A DNA stretch of 64,000 bases from Paenibacillus sp. A3. GTDB lineage: Bacteria; Bacillota; Bacilli; Paenibacillales; NBRC-103111. The notes beneath the pieces are model-generated. The model saw nothing but the letters and a program-made list of their open reading frames with translations. It searched no databases and had not been told where the DNA came from. The stretch covers positions 1 through 64,000 of the forward strand of contig NZ_JTHN01000062.1 in NCBI RefSeq assembly GCF_001399685.1, read 5' to 3'. Positions 43,575 to 53,130 of this stretch are shown in pieces; the first letter of the stretch is position 1, and each line of letters begins with the position of its first letter. A program made the translations under genes and the position numbers.

Positions 43575-44813
43575 ATGGCAAAGCAAAAAATCGTATTGGC
43601 CTACTCGGGCGGCCTCGATACGTCGATCATTCTGAAATGGCTGAAAGAAACGTACGACGCCGAGATCATCGCTTTTACCGCGGATATCGGACAAAAGGAA
43701 GAGCTGGACGGCTTGGAGGAAAAAGCGCTGAACACCGGCGCCTCCAAAGTATACATCGACGACCTGCGTGAAGAATTCGCCCGCGATTTCATTTATCCGA
43801 TGTTCCAGTCGGGCGCGCTCTATGAAGGGCAGTACCTGCTCGGAACCAGCATCGCGCGGCCGCTGATCGCGAAGCGCATGGTCGAAATCGCGCGCGCGGA
43901 AGGCGCTACAGCGATCGCTCACGGCGCTACGGGCAAGGGCAACGACCAAATCCGCTTCGAGCTGACGGCTGCGGCCTTGACGCCGGAGATCGAGGTTATC
44001 GCGCCTTGGCGTCTGGAGCAGTTCCGCGAGCAGTTCCCGGGCCGGGCCGAAATGATTGCTTACGCCGAGAAGCACGGCATTCCGGTGACCGCTTCGGCGG
44101 CCAAGCCGTACTCGATGGACCGCAATCTGCTGCACATTAGCTATGAGAGCGGTGTGCTTGAAGATCCGTGGTTCGACGCGAGCGCACCGGAAAACAAAGA
44201 CATGTATCTGCTGAGCGTGGACCCGGAGGATGCCCCGGACCAAGCGGAATATGTCGAGCTTGAGTTCGAGCAGGGGAACTGCGTGGCCGTGAACGGCGAG
44301 CGTATGATTCCGCTGCAGGTGATGGAGAAGCTGAACGAGCTGGGCGGCAAGCACGGGATCGGCCGCGTCGACATGGTAGAGAACCGCTTCGTCGGCATGA
44401 AGAGCCGCGGCGTGTACGAAACCCCGGGCGGCGCCATTCTGTTCTCCGCTCACCGCAAGATGGAATCGCTCACGATGGACCGCGAAGTCATGCATCTGCG
44501 CGATTCGCTCATCTCGCGTTACAGCTCGCTTGTGTACAACGGTTTTTGGTTTGCTCCGGAGCGGCTTGCGCTGCAGGCGCTTGTATCCGAGAGCCAGAAG
44601 AACGTAAGCGGCACGGTGCGCCTCAAGCTGTACAAAGGCAACGTGATCGCCGCGGGCGTGAAGAGCCCGGTCAGCTTGTACAACCCGCACATTGCGACGA
44701 TGGAAGCCGATCCGACGCAAGCGTACAACCAAGGCGATGCGACAGGCTTCATTCGTTTGAACGCGCTGCGTTTGCGCGTCGCTTCCGGCGTCGAGCAGAA
44801 CGCGGCGAAATAA
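43575..44813 (+). CDS. argG: Argininosuccinate synthase ArgG
   Basis: ATP-dependent joining of citrulline and aspartate. The 412 residues begin with the PP-loop [19 protein letters not shown], followed by [13 protein letters not shown] and the citrulline-binding [25 protein letters not shown] precedes the ATG. Full family length, no irregularity. Confidence 0.97.
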   Translation: MAKQKIVLAYSGGLDTSIILKWLKETYDAEIIAFTADIGQKEELDGLEEKALNTGASKVYIDDLREEFARDFIYPMFQSGALYEGQYLLGTSIARPLIAKRMVEIARAEGATAIAHGATGKGNDQIRFELTAAALTPEIEVIAPWRLEQFREQFPGRAEMIAYAEKHGIPVTASAAKPYSMDRNLLHISYESGVLEDPWFDASAPENKDMYLLSVDPEDAPDQAEYVELEFEQGNCVAVNGERMIPLQVMEKLNELGGKHGIGRVDMVENRFVGMKSRGVYETPGGAILFSAHRKMESLTMDREVMHLRDSLISRYSSLVYNGFWFAPERLALQALVSESQKNVSGTVRLKLYKGNVIAAGVKSPVSLYNPHIATMEADPTQAYNQGDATGFIRLNALRLRVASGVEQNAAK

Positions 44814-44861
44814 ATGCGGCAGGCGAGAAGCCGGCCGTCATCAGCCTGTAACACTTCGAGC

Positions 44862-44893
44862 CTTAGGGTTTTCCGTCAGCGGGAAGCCCTAAG
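44862..44893 (+). other. Hairpin between argG and argH
   Basis: CTTAGGG at 44862-44868 continues through TTTTCC and pairs with GGAAG then CCCTAAG ending at 44893, giving a 13-bp stem with a 6-base loop. There is no U-run after it, so it is not a simple terminator. It lies in the 142-base argG-argH spacer and may affect mRNA stability or the ratio of the two proteins. Confidence 0.5.
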
Positions 44894-44955
44894 ACTGTGT
44901 ATAGCGAGCAGTACTCATTCGATTGCATACGACATAGGAAAAGGGGGACGCTGAT

Positions 44956-46371
44956 ATGTCCAAGCTGTGGGGCGGACGGTTTACGAAAAAGACGGACCAA
45001 CTGGTCGAAGAATATACGGCGTCGATCCTGTTCGACAAGGAGCTGGCGGAGGAAGACATCCAGGGCAGTCTGGCGCATGTGACCATGCTGGGCAAATGCG
45101 GCATCCTTCCGGCAGACGACGTGGAGAAAATCAAGGACGGTTTGCTGAAGGTGCAGAACGTCATTCGCCGGGGCGAAATGGAATTTTCCATCAGCGACGA
45201 AGACATTCATATGAACATCGAGAAGGCGCTGATCGACGAGGTAGGCCCGGTCGGAGGCAAGCTGCACACCGGCCGCAGCCGCAACGATCAGGTAGCCACG
45301 GATATGCATCTATGGCTTCGCAAGCGGGTCGTGGAGTTTGTCGGTCTGCTGAACAAGGTGCAGGAGGCGCTGATCGGACAAGCGAAAGCCAATCTTGACA
45401 CGATCGTGCCGGGTTACACGCATTTGCAGCGGGCGCAGCCGATTTTGTTCGCCCATCATTTGATGGCGTATGTGTCGATGTTCCAGCGCGACATTGAGCG
45501 TCTGCAGGACAGCTACAAGCGCGTGAATGTGCTGCCGCTGGGCGCCGGGGCGCTGGCCGGGACGACGTTCCCGATCGACCGTCACTTCGTGGCGGAGCAG
45601 CTTGGCTTCGACGGCGTGTACGAGAATTCGCTCGACGCGGTGAGCGACCGCGATTTTATTCTGGAGTTCCTGTCGAACGCGGCGACGATTATGATGCACT
45701 TGTCTCGCCTCAGCGAGGAGTTCGTGCTGTGGTCCAGCACCGAGTTCCGGTTCATCGAGCTGGATGACGCCTTCTGTACCGGCAGCAGCATTATGCCACA
45801 GAAGAAAAATCCCGATGTCGCCGAGCTCGTGCGGGGCAAAACGGGCCGCGTCTACGGCAATCTGTTCGGCCTCCTGACCGTGCTGAAGTCGCTGCCGCTC
45901 GCTTACAACAAGGATATGCAGGAAGACAAAGAAGGCATGTTCGATACGGTCCGCACGCTGCAGGGCGCACTGCAATTGTTCGCGCCGATGATCAGCACGA
46001 TGAAGGTGAACAAGGACCGGATGCGACAAGCTGTCAACCAGGACTTCTCTAATGCAACGGATATTGCAGACTACTTGGTGAACAAGGGAATGCCATTCCG
46101 TCAAGCGCACGAAGTCATCGGCAAAACCGTACTTTACTGTATCCAAAATCAAAAGTATTTGCTCGACCTGAAGCTGGAGGAATTCCACCAATTTTCCAAG
46201 CAGTTCGATCAGGACATCTACGACGTGCTGCAGCCGGAAAGTGTCGTAAACGCCCGCAACGTCTACGGCGGTACCGCCGCGGCGCAGGTGAGTCAAGCGA
46301 TCGAACGGGCGGAAGCCGTTCTGGCCGGCTCGTCGGCTTGGTTCGAGGAATATTTCGAAAAAAGCAGATAA
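44956..46371 (+). CDS. argH: Argininosuccinate lyase ArgH
   Basis: Final step, releasing arginine and fumarate. The 471 residues show the lyase family signature [19 protein letters not shown] containing the catalytic serine loop, plus [19 protein letters not shown] and TVPGYTHLQ-like [22 protein letters not shown] precedes the ATG. Last gene of the arginine operon; a terminator follows. Confidence 0.97.
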   Translation: MSKLWGGRFTKKTDQLVEEYTASILFDKELAEEDIQGSLAHVTMLGKCGILPADDVEKIKDGLLKVQNVIRRGEMEFSISDEDIHMNIEKALIDEVGPVGGKLHTGRSRNDQVATDMHLWLRKRVVEFVGLLNKVQEALIGQAKANLDTIVPGYTHLQRAQPILFAHHLMAYVSMFQRDIERLQDSYKRVNVLPLGAGALAGTTFPIDRHFVAEQLGFDGVYENSLDAVSDRDFILEFLSNAATIMMHLSRLSEEFVLWSSTEFRFIELDDAFCTGSSIMPQKKNPDVAELVRGKTGRVYGNLFGLLTVLKSLPLAYNKDMQEDKEGMFDTVRTLQGALQLFAPMISTMKVNKDRMRQAVNQDFSNATDIADYLVNKGMPFRQAHEVIGKTVLYCIQNQKYLLDLKLEEFHQFSKQFDQDIYDVLQPESVVNARNVYGGTAAAQVSQAIERAEAVLAGSSAWFEEYFEKSR

Positions 46372-46385
46372 GTAAGGTAAGTCAA

Positions 46386-46446
46386 AAACCCCCACTCGCA
46401 GAAGGGCGGCTACATCAGCCGCATGCTTCAAGCGGGCTGGGGGTTT
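46386..46446. terminator. Bidirectional terminator between argH and the VanW gene
   Basis: AAACCCCCA at 46386-46394 pairs with TGGGGGTTT at 46438-46446, with CGC/GCG and an inner GCGGCT/AGCCGC hairpin in between. A-run on the left and T-run on the right let it serve both converging operons. Confidence 0.8.
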
Positions 46447-46463
46447 CTCGCGTCTGCGCACGG

Positions 46464-47957
46464 TCACCGGAAGGTCGGCCCGCGGACGCCGTCCTCGATC
46501 AGCGGCGCAGGCGATTCTCCGGGCGGAGGCGCTGTACGGTCGAGAGTTCCAGAGCCGCCGCCGGAAGCAATCACAGTCGGCAGGGCGTGGTAGGTGTCAC
46601 GCGATACTTTTTCCTGTGAAATGACAACGCCGTTCTGCTTCTTATATCGGAACGTTTCGACGACATACCCGGGCTTTCCTTGCATGACGATCTCCTGTTT
46701 ACCGCCCGGCAGCGAAGGATTCAGCACGTACTTGACCGGCGGTGCCAACGTTTCGAGCGTCTTCGACTCGATTTCGTAAGTGATGTCCGGCGGCGTCTGG
46801 CCGAACAGCTTCACGGTGACGCTGCGCTCGTCCGAGGAAGTACGGATCAGCAAATAATGGTCCGTCGAGTTGCGGAATTTGAAATTGATGTGGCCGGTGG
46901 CGAACGTGGCGTCTTGTCCCAGCGCGACATAGCTCACGGGAAGCGAATGATTCCGCCGCTCGACGACGGTCAGACCGGCCCGCAGGACGGCGTTGTACAG
47001 CGTTGACGACACCTGGCAGATGCCGCCGCCGATGCCGGGAACGAGCTTGCCGTTCACGATGACGGGCGCCTCCTTGAAGCCGAAGCGCTTCTCCGTCCGC
47101 TCGATGAACGGGGCATAGTCGAACACCTCACCCGGCTTCAGCAGCACATCCTGCAGGGAAGCGGCCGTCGAACGGACGTTGTGCACGCGTCCTTCGATGC
47201 TGACGGCAGCTGGGGCCGGTGGCGATACGGTCGTGAACTCACCGATTTTGCGTATAATGCCTTGCGCGCGCAGCGCTTGCTCCGTAATGGCCGGCTCTTG
47301 CGTCCGCATCGGAACGTCCAGCAGGATGGCGGCAGGCGCCTGCTGGCGGCTTTCTCCCGCGGATTCAGGCGGTGCGGCCACGGCTCCCCAGTCCGGCAGC
47401 GCCGCTTGGAGCCGGCTTAGCAGCTTTGCTTCGTCGACCCGTTCGACACGGGTCTCGGGCACATAGCTGATGGCATCGTTGCCGTCGATCAGCCGCTGCG
47501 CATCGGTCGGCTTGCGGGCGTACACCTGCGGGAACGCTTCGCTCAGCGCGGCCCGCAGCTTGTCTGCCGACAGCGCGGGCGTCAGCGCAAGCGAGGCTCC
47601 CCGCAGCCGCCAGCGGGCCGCTGCCCGCCGGTACGGCGGCCCTTCCCGAACGGGATGAAGCTGCGTCAGCAGCTCCTGGCCGTTGATTTCAAGCCCGAGC
47701 TGCCGGAGCGTCCGCTCGGCGCTGCCGCCTCCCGGCACGCTCAGCCGGACCTTTTGCTCCAGCAGTGCCGACATTTTCGAAGCAAGCTGACGTTCGAGCT
47801 CGGACCAGGTTAGGCCTTCGATAGGCCAATCTGCGACACGGACGCCTGCAGGAACCCGGGCGAGCGACCCGTAGGCGGCAACCGACAAGAAAATGGCCAG
47901 CATCAGCGTCAGCGTGCTGATCCAGAACCAGTGAAAACGCGGATTCCATCGTGGCAT
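46464..47957 (-). CDS. VanW family protein with G5 domain
   Basis: Cell-surface protein of 497 residues: one membrane segment near the start (FWISTLTLMLAIFLSVAAYG), a peptidoglycan-binding-like YoaR domain (about 50-230), the VanW domain (KPGEVFDYAPFIERTEKRFGF, GGGICQVSSTLYNAVLRAGL) and a C-terminal G5-like region (GKQEIVMQGKPGYVVETFRY) with a Pro/Gly tail. The ORF continues upstream to 48032, but the ATG at 47957 is preceded by AAAGGAGAG and yields the MPRWN start. VanW proteins are of unknown function, associated with the cell wall and not needing a vancomycin cluster. Confidence 0.88.
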   Translation of the reverse strand: MPRWNPRFHWFWISTLTLMLAIFLSVAAYGSLARVPAGVRVADWPIEGLTWSELERQLASKMSALLEQKVRLSVPGGGSAERTLRQLGLEINGQELLTQLHPVREGPPYRRAAARWRLRGASLALTPALSADKLRAALSEAFPQVYARKPTDAQRLIDGNDAISYVPETRVERVDEAKLLSRLQAALPDWGAVAAPPESAGESRQQAPAAILLDVPMRTQEPAITEQALRAQGIIRKIGEFTTVSPPAPAAVSIEGRVHNVRSTAASLQDVLLKPGEVFDYAPFIERTEKRFGFKEAPVIVNGKLVPGIGGGICQVSSTLYNAVLRAGLTVVERRNHSLPVSYVALGQDATFATGHINFKFRNSTDHYLLIRTSSDERSVTVKLFGQTPPDITYEIESKTLETLAPPVKYVLNPSLPGGKQEIVMQGKPGYVVETFRYKKQNGVVISQEKVSRDTYHALPTVIASGGGSGTLDRTAPPPGESPAPLIEDGVRGPTFR

Positions 47958-48407
47958 GACGGGCTCTCCTTTTGTTCCTCGATACACTCGTACCTCTCCA
48001 TCTATATGCGGCCAAGCCCCGAAACTTTCCATTCGTCGTCATTCGCCAACCGTCCGTGCAAGGCCGCGCGGGCTGTACGATCCGGTCGAAGAAGAGCGAG
48101 TCGGCGAACCGCGCTGCGCTATACACCGACCCGAACCGGTGTTCCGAAATGTGAAGAAACTGTAGAAATTCATTGTCGGATAAAGGATTTTGCGCTTTTA
48201 TGTCGAACTTGTAAAGGCTGGCATCAAGTCCGCTTCTTTCGGTTGATCCAAAATTTTATAAGTTTCAAAGCTTATAAGCCTCGCACCAACCTTGGTAAAC
48301 GAGCTTGTCCCTGCTAGGCAAGGATAGGCGAAACGGTTTATCCTGGGGTGCGTCATTTTGTAACCGGGGCGGTCTACAGACTCGCAAATTTTTCAGGATG
48401 TGATATC
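47958..48407. other. Divergent intergenic region, VanW gene and ftsE
   Basis: This 450-base region must hold the promoters of both genes. I could not assign a convincing -35/-10 pair on either strand. There is a repeated TTATAAG near 48257 and 48270. The ftsE frame is open from 48348, but this part lacks a good ribosome binding site. Confidence 0.4.
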
Positions 48408-49094
48408 GTGATCGAAATGCAGGACGTTTGGAAAACGTATCCTGACGGCAGCCATGCCTTGAAAGGCATCAGCGTCAAGGTCGACCAAAGCGATTTCCTT
48501 TATGTCGTTGGCCCTTCCGGCGCCGGCAAATCGACCTTTATGAAATTGATTTACAGAGAAGAGCGACCGACCAAAGGCACGATATTCGTCAACGGTTTCA
48601 ATCTGGAAAAGCTCAAACAGCGCAAAATTCCGTTTGTCCGGCGCAATATCGGGGTCATTTTCCAAGACTTCCGGCTGCTCCCGAAGCTTACCGTATATGA
48701 GAACGTCGCCTTCGCCATGGAAGTGATCGAGGCGCCGAAGAAGCTCATCAAGAAGCGCACGCTCGAAGTGCTGGAGCTTGTGCGGCTCAAGGACAAAATC
48801 AATTCCCTGCCGACCCAGCTTTCCGGGGGCGAGCAGCAGCGGGTCGCCATTGCCCGGGCGATCGTGAACAACCCTTCCGTCATCGTCGCGGACGAGCCGA
48901 CAGGGAACCTCGATCCCGATACGTCTTGGGGCATTATGAAGCTGATGGAAGAAATCAACTTCCGCGGCACGACCATCATTATGGCAACGCACAACAAAGA
49001 AATCGTCAACACGATGCGCAAGCGGGTACTGGCCATCGAATCGGGCAGGCTTGTCCGGGATGAGGTAAGGGGTGACTACGGCTATGAGGATTAA
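48408..49094 (+). CDS. ftsE: FtsE cell-division ABC ATPase
   Basis: ATPase of the FtsEX complex that activates wall hydrolases. 228 residues as in Bacillus subtilis, beginning (GTG) [13 protein letters not shown], Walker [15 protein letters not shown], signature [15 protein letters not shown] and Walker [17 protein letters not shown] at 48408 preferred after AGGATG; the upstream ORF from 48348 gives an untypical N-terminus. ftsX overlaps by 11 bases. Confidence 0.96.
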   Translation: MIEMQDVWKTYPDGSHALKGISVKVDQSDFLYVVGPSGAGKSTFMKLIYREERPTKGTIFVNGFNLEKLKQRKIPFVRRNIGVIFQDFRLLPKLTVYENVAFAMEVIEAPKKLIKKRTLEVLELVRLKDKINSLPTQLSGGEQQRVAIARAIVNNPSVIVADEPTGNLDPDTSWGIMKLMEEINFRGTTIIMATHNKEIVNTMRKRVLAIESGRLVRDEVRGDYGYED

Positions 49095-49998
49095 CACGGC
49101 CGTGAGGCATCTTCGCGAAGGCGGTAAAAACGTCGTTCGAAACGGCTGGATGTCCTTTGCCTCCATTAGTGCGATTGCGATTTCTTTGTTTATTTTGGGT
49201 GTCTTTTTGCTTCTGACGCTGAATGTCAATTACTTGACCCAGCAGATCGAACAGCAGGTCGAGATCCGGGTATATCTCGAAGTGAAAACGCCGGAGGATC
49301 AGGTAACTTCACTGCAAAACGAAATTTCGGCCATCTCTAACGTTGCGAAGGTCAAGTTTGTTTCCAAAGAGGAAGGGCTTGAATACTTGCGCGGAAAGCT
49401 GGGAGACGGGAAGCAGCTGCTCGAAGGGTTCGAGGGCGAGAACAACCCGCTGAACGATTCCTTCACCGTCGAAGTGACCGATCCTCGTGAGGTCGCAGCG
49501 GTAGCGAAGCAGATCGAGAGCTTGAACAATGGCAAGCCGACGAAGCCGATTTACCGGGTCAGCTATGGGCAAGGGACAGTAGAGACGATGTTCAAAGTGA
49601 CGTCGATCGTCAGGAACGTCGGGCTGGTCATCGTGGCCGGATTGGCGCTGACCGCCATGTTCCTGATTTCCAATACGATTAAAATTACGATCGTGGCGCG
49701 CCGCCGCGAGATTTCGATCATGAAGCTCGTCGGGGCGACCAACTCGTTTATCCGCTGGCCGTTCTTTATTGAAGGAGCGCTGCTCGGCATTATCGGTTCG
49801 GCAATTCCTGTCGGCCTGCTGCTGTACGGGTATTGGGAAATGATGCGGGCGATTCAGCTCGACCTGAACCTGATGCTCGTTCAACTGTTGCCTTTTGAAG
49901 CGATCAGCCTTAAGACGGCAGGGCTTCTGCTGGGGATCGGCGTTATGATCGGCATTTGGGGAAGCACGCTGTCGGTCCGCAAATTTTTGAAAGTTTAA
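49084..49998 (+). CDS. ftsX: FtsX membrane protein
   Basis: Membrane partner of FtsE. 304 residues, four transmembrane segments: one near 25-50 (ASISAIAISLFILGVFLLL), an extracellular loop (about 55-170) with KVKFVSKEEGLEYL, then three at the C-terminal half including GLVIVAGLALTAMFLISNTI and the RRREISIMKLVGAT motif. The ATG at 49084 overlaps ftsE; the upstream GTG at 49072 is less likely. The extracellular loop should contact the M23 peptidase encoded next. Confidence 0.96.
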   Translation: MRINTAVRHLREGGKNVVRNGWMSFASISAIAISLFILGVFLLLTLNVNYLTQQIEQQVEIRVYLEVKTPEDQVTSLQNEISAISNVAKVKFVSKEEGLEYLRGKLGDGKQLLEGFEGENNPLNDSFTVEVTDPREVAAVAKQIESLNNGKPTKPIYRVSYGQGTVETMFKVTSIVRNVGLVIVAGLALTAMFLISNTIKITIVARRREISIMKLVGATNSFIRWPFFIEGALLGIIGSAIPVGLLLYGYWEMMRAIQLDLNLMLVQLLPFEAISLKTAGLLLGIGVMIGIWGSTLSVRKFLKV

Positions 49999-50041
49999 TA
50001 ACCAACGATCAATCTCGGATGAATAGTCGGGGGAGGAACGG

Positions 50042-51268
50042 ATGTTGAAGAAGTCTTGGGTGCCTCTTGTTGTCACGGCCGGTTTGGTAGGAACGCTTAT
50101 CGCTCCGCAATACGGCTTTGCGCTTTCGGAGTCGCAGCGGATTCAGCAGGAAATCAATGAGCTTAAAAAAACGAAATCCGCAACGCAGCAAAAAGTGAAC
50201 GAGACGGAAAAGCAAATCAATCAGGTGCATCAGGAAAAGCAGCAGACGTCGAACGATATTACCGCCATCCTCGGCCAAATCGACGCGACGAACAAGAAGC
50301 TCAACGTGCTGAACGACCAAGTGTCGAGCGTCACGACCTCTTTGAAGGAGAACGCTCAGCAGTTGGAGGAAGCGGAAGCGAGAATCGTCTCCCGCGACCA
50401 GATGCTCAGATCCAGACTGCGTCTGATGTATATGAACGGCGTCGTTTCCTACGCCGACGTGCTGCTCAGCTCCACCAGCTTCAGCGATTTCTTGGACCGG
50501 CTGCAGGCGCTCAAGTCGATTGTCGGGCAGGACAAAGAAATTTTGGAAGCGAACAAGCGGGACAAGGCCGTGATCGCCGACAAGCGCGTGGTGATTGAAA
50601 AGCAGCTGGCGGAGGTAAAAACTTTATACGCCCAAGCGGCGGCCATCAAAGCCGATCTTGTCGTGAAGGAAAAAGAAAAGGAAGTCAAAATCGCAAGCCT
50701 TTCCCAAAAGGAAAAGGAATTGGAAGATATCAGCGAAGAAGTGCAGAAGCAGCTCGTTCAAGTGGCGAAGCAGGAAGCGGAAAAACAGCGCGCGTTTCAG
50801 CAGGCGAAAGCGGCGGAGAACGCCAAGAAGAGCAAGGCAACTCCCGCTGCGCCGGCATATACTTATGGTGGCGGCAAGTTTGGCTATCCGCTGCCGCGAG
50901 TCGTGCAAATGTCTTCGGACTTCGGCACCCGGACCGACCCGATTACCGGACGGAAAGCAACGCACACCGGACTCGATCTGCCCTCGCCCGGCGGAACCGA
51001 CATTTTTGCCGCGGAGGACGGCGTCGTCATCGTCGCGTCCTGGTGGAGCGGATACGGCAACTGCGTTGTCATCGATCACGGCAAAGGCGTGTGGACGCTG
51101 TACGGGCATATCCGCAACGACGGCATCGTCGTGGAGAAGGGAGATACCGTTAAACGCGGTCAAAAGATTGCAGAAGTTGGTTCCACCGGTCGTTCGACTG
51201 GAAACCATCTGCATTTTGAAGTCCGCATTGACGGAGATCCGGTCGATCCGAAGCCGTATTTGAGATAA
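50042..51268 (+). CDS. M23 peptidase with coiled coil (EnvC-like)
   Basis: Secreted or membrane-linked wall hydrolase, 408 residues. A signal peptide (WVPLVVTAGLVGTLIAPQYG) is followed by long coiled coils (about 30-260) and a C-terminal LytM/M23 domain. The zinc-site motifs are HTGLDLPSPGG (HxxxD) and GNHLHFEVRIDGDPVDP (HxH), and the catalytic site is complete. The coiled-coil plus M23 layout and position 43 bases after ftsX match FtsEX-controlled hydrolases or their activators (EnvC; Bacillus uses CwlO instead). I infer that FtsEX activates it. Confidence 0.9.
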   Translation: MLKKSWVPLVVTAGLVGTLIAPQYGFALSESQRIQQEINELKKTKSATQQKVNETEKQINQVHQEKQQTSNDITAILGQIDATNKKLNVLNDQVSSVTTSLKENAQQLEEAEARIVSRDQMLRSRLRLMYMNGVVSYADVLLSSTSFSDFLDRLQALKSIVGQDKEILEANKRDKAVIADKRVVIEKQLAEVKTLYAQAAAIKADLVVKEKEKEVKIASLSQKEKELEDISEEVQKQLVQVAKQEAEKQRAFQQAKAAENAKKSKATPAAPAYTYGGGKFGYPLPRVVQMSSDFGTRTDPITGRKATHTGLDLPSPGGTDIFAAEDGVVIVASWWSGYGNCVVIDHGKGVWTLYGHIRNDGIVVEKGDTVKRGQKIAEVGSTGRSTGNHLHFEVRIDGDPVDPKPYLR

Positions 51269-51361
51269 TGCTGCTGTTCATATTTTTTCTTGGCTTGTCA
51301 TAAACTAGAAAGACAAGTTAGTCAAGTAGCGGGAACAGCAAAGGCGGTGTGGGACCATAAA

Positions 51362-52813
51362 ATGAAATTTAAAGGACGTACCGTATTGGCGTTTGTCCTG
51401 TTGTCCATGTTTGCAAGCAGCATTATGACGCTGACGATCGTACATCCGTCGATTTTCGCCGCCGTCGGCTTGGAGGGCTCGGCATCCGCCGACGTGAAAT
51501 CGGGGTTGACCAGCAAGGACTACAAAAAATTGGCAACGACGTACCAATTGATCGAAGGCAAGTTTTTGAACGATGTCGATCACGACAAGATCGTGAACGG
51601 CGCGATTAACGGGATGCTGTCCACGCTTGACGATCCGTTTACGGTATATATGGATCAGAAGGAGGCGCAGCAGTTCGACGAGAACATTTCCTCGTCGTTC
51701 CAAGGCATCGGCGCGGAGGTGACCTCCGAAGACGGCAAAGTGACCATCGTCGCTCCGATCAAAGGGTCGCCGGCCGAGAAGGCCGGACTTCACGCGCACG
51801 ATATCATCGTCTCGATCAACGGAGAAAAGCTGGAAGGGCTGTCGCTCAACCAGGCGATTATGAAGATCCGCGGACCCAAGGGCACGCAGGCCAAGATCGA
51901 AGTGCTGCGGGCCGGGGCTCCGGAACCGATCCAGATGATCGTCGTCCGCGATGACATCGATGTCGAGACCGTATACAGCGAGATGCTGCCCGGAGAGATC
52001 GGCAAGATCGAAATCCGGCAGTTCGCCAGCAACACCTCCAAACGATTCAAGGAAGAGCTGAAGGCGTTGGAGGACAAAGGGATGAAGGGACTCATCATCG
52101 ACGTGCGCAACGATCCGGGCGGTCTGCTTACCGCGGTCGTAGAAATTGTCGAGTCGTTCATACCGAAAGGCAAGGGAATCGTTCAAATCGAGGACCGCAA
52201 AGGCAAGCGCGAGGAGACGGCGTCACAGGGAGCAGGCAAGCCGTACCCGGTGTCGGTGCTCATTAACAAGGGCAGCGCGAGCGCATCCGAGATCCTGGCC
52301 GGCGCGCTGCACGACTCCGCAGGCAGCCAGTTGATCGGAGAGAACACGTTCGGCAAAGGTACGGTTCAGGTGACGTTCGAGAAAGAAATGGGCGACGGCA
52401 GCAACATCAAGATGACCGTTTACAAGTGGCTCACGCCGAACGGCACTTGGATTCACAAGAAAGGCATTGCGCCGACGATGCCCGTGGAGCAACCGGCTTA
52501 CTTCAAAGTGGCGCCCCTGAGCAAAAAAGCGACGCTTAAGCCGGATACGAACAACGAGGACGTCAAAAATCTGCAGATCATGCTGCAGGGCCTCGGTCTC
52601 GGTCCGGACCGGCAGGATGGCTATTACAGCGAAAAAACCGCGCTGGCCGTCAAGGCGTTCCAGCGGTTGAACGGTCTGCCGATCACCGGCGAGGTAGATA
52701 CCGAGACGGCGAACAAGCTGGAGAAGGCGATCCTGGCCGAGATCCGCGAGCCGAAGAACGACCTGCAGCTTAAGGCGGCTGTCGAGTACATGCAAGGTGC
52801 CGTTAAGAAGTAA
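51362..52813 (+). CDS. ctpB: CtpB carboxy-terminal processing protease
   Basis: S41 serine protease, 483 residues. An N-terminal membrane anchor (TVLAFVLLSMFASSIM) is followed by a PDZ domain (GIGAEVTSEDGKVTIVAPIKGSPAEKAGL), the S41 core with catalytic serine in KGSASASEILAGAL and lysine in GKGTVQ, and a C-terminal peptidoglycan-binding domain (LQIMLQGLGLGPDRQDGYYSEKT). In Bacillus CtpB cuts SpoIVFA during sporulation. The start at 51362 follows AAGGCGGTG; the ORF upstream is not needed. An intrinsic terminator follows. Confidence 0.95.
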   Translation: MKFKGRTVLAFVLLSMFASSIMTLTIVHPSIFAAVGLEGSASADVKSGLTSKDYKKLATTYQLIEGKFLNDVDHDKIVNGAINGMLSTLDDPFTVYMDQKEAQQFDENISSSFQGIGAEVTSEDGKVTIVAPIKGSPAEKAGLHAHDIIVSINGEKLEGLSLNQAIMKIRGPKGTQAKIEVLRAGAPEPIQMIVVRDDIDVETVYSEMLPGEIGKIEIRQFASNTSKRFKEELKALEDKGMKGLIIDVRNDPGGLLTAVVEIVESFIPKGKGIVQIEDRKGKREETASQGAGKPYPVSVLINKGSASASEILAGALHDSAGSQLIGENTFGKGTVQVTFEKEMGDGSNIKMTVYKWLTPNGTWIHKKGIAPTMPVEQPAYFKVAPLSKKATLKPDTNNEDVKNLQIMLQGLGLGPDRQDGYYSEKTALAVKAFQRLNGLPITGEVDTETANKLEKAILAEIREPKNDLQLKAAVEYMQGAVKK

Positions 52814-52878
52814 CGGCTTCCGGGATTTAGGGAAATTCAGCCGAAGGCAGGAAAACGAAGCATCCGCGTCGAAATAAC

Positions 52879-52930
52879 AACCTCTATCGGGGCCGCCCGA
52901 CTTAACGGCCTCGCTGGAGGTTTTCTTTTT
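52879..52930 (+). terminator. ctpB terminator
   Basis: AACCTC at 52879-52884 pairs with GAGGTT at 52917-52922, with GGCCG/CGGCC inside, followed by a T-rich run to 52930. Confidence 0.8.
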
Positions 52931-52939
52931 AATTTAAAC

Positions 52940-53118
52940 TTCGAAGTCTGGTGAATAACATGCGGAGCATTGGAAAGCGTTTCTGTAGAAACGAAGTGTT
53001 CTCCTTTGTTTCCGGACTTCAACCTATAGAAAGTATTGATAATTCAGAAGTCCGGGAACAACAGCGATCGTAAGAACGCTTTGGCTGCGCAGCGGCTTGT
53101 TATTCACCGGACTTCGAA
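52940..53118. repeat. Nested inverted-repeat element before minJ
   Basis: Outer arms of 21 bases at 52940-52960 and 53098-53118 (core GAAGTCTGGTGAATAAC and GTTATTCACCGGACTTC) match in 20 positions. Inner arms at about 53006-53020 (TTGTTTCCGGACTTC) and 53048-53062 (GAAGTCCGGGAACAA) match in 14 of 15. The 9-mer GAAGTCCGG therefore occurs four times in alternating orientation, once with a change. The right end runs directly into AAAAGGAG, the minJ ribosome binding site. It could be a small mobile-type repeat or a folded leader. Confidence 0.75.
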
Positions 53119-53130
53119 AAGGAGCCGGCC

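Noticed and set aside
43554-44732. 392-residue minus-strand frame opposite argG
   Set aside because: Shadow of argG, without domain motifs.
51784-51793. CCGGACTTC inside ctpB, same as the core of the repeat before minJ
   Set aside because: Single 9-mer within well-conserved PDZ coding sequence and no flanking arm; taken as chance.
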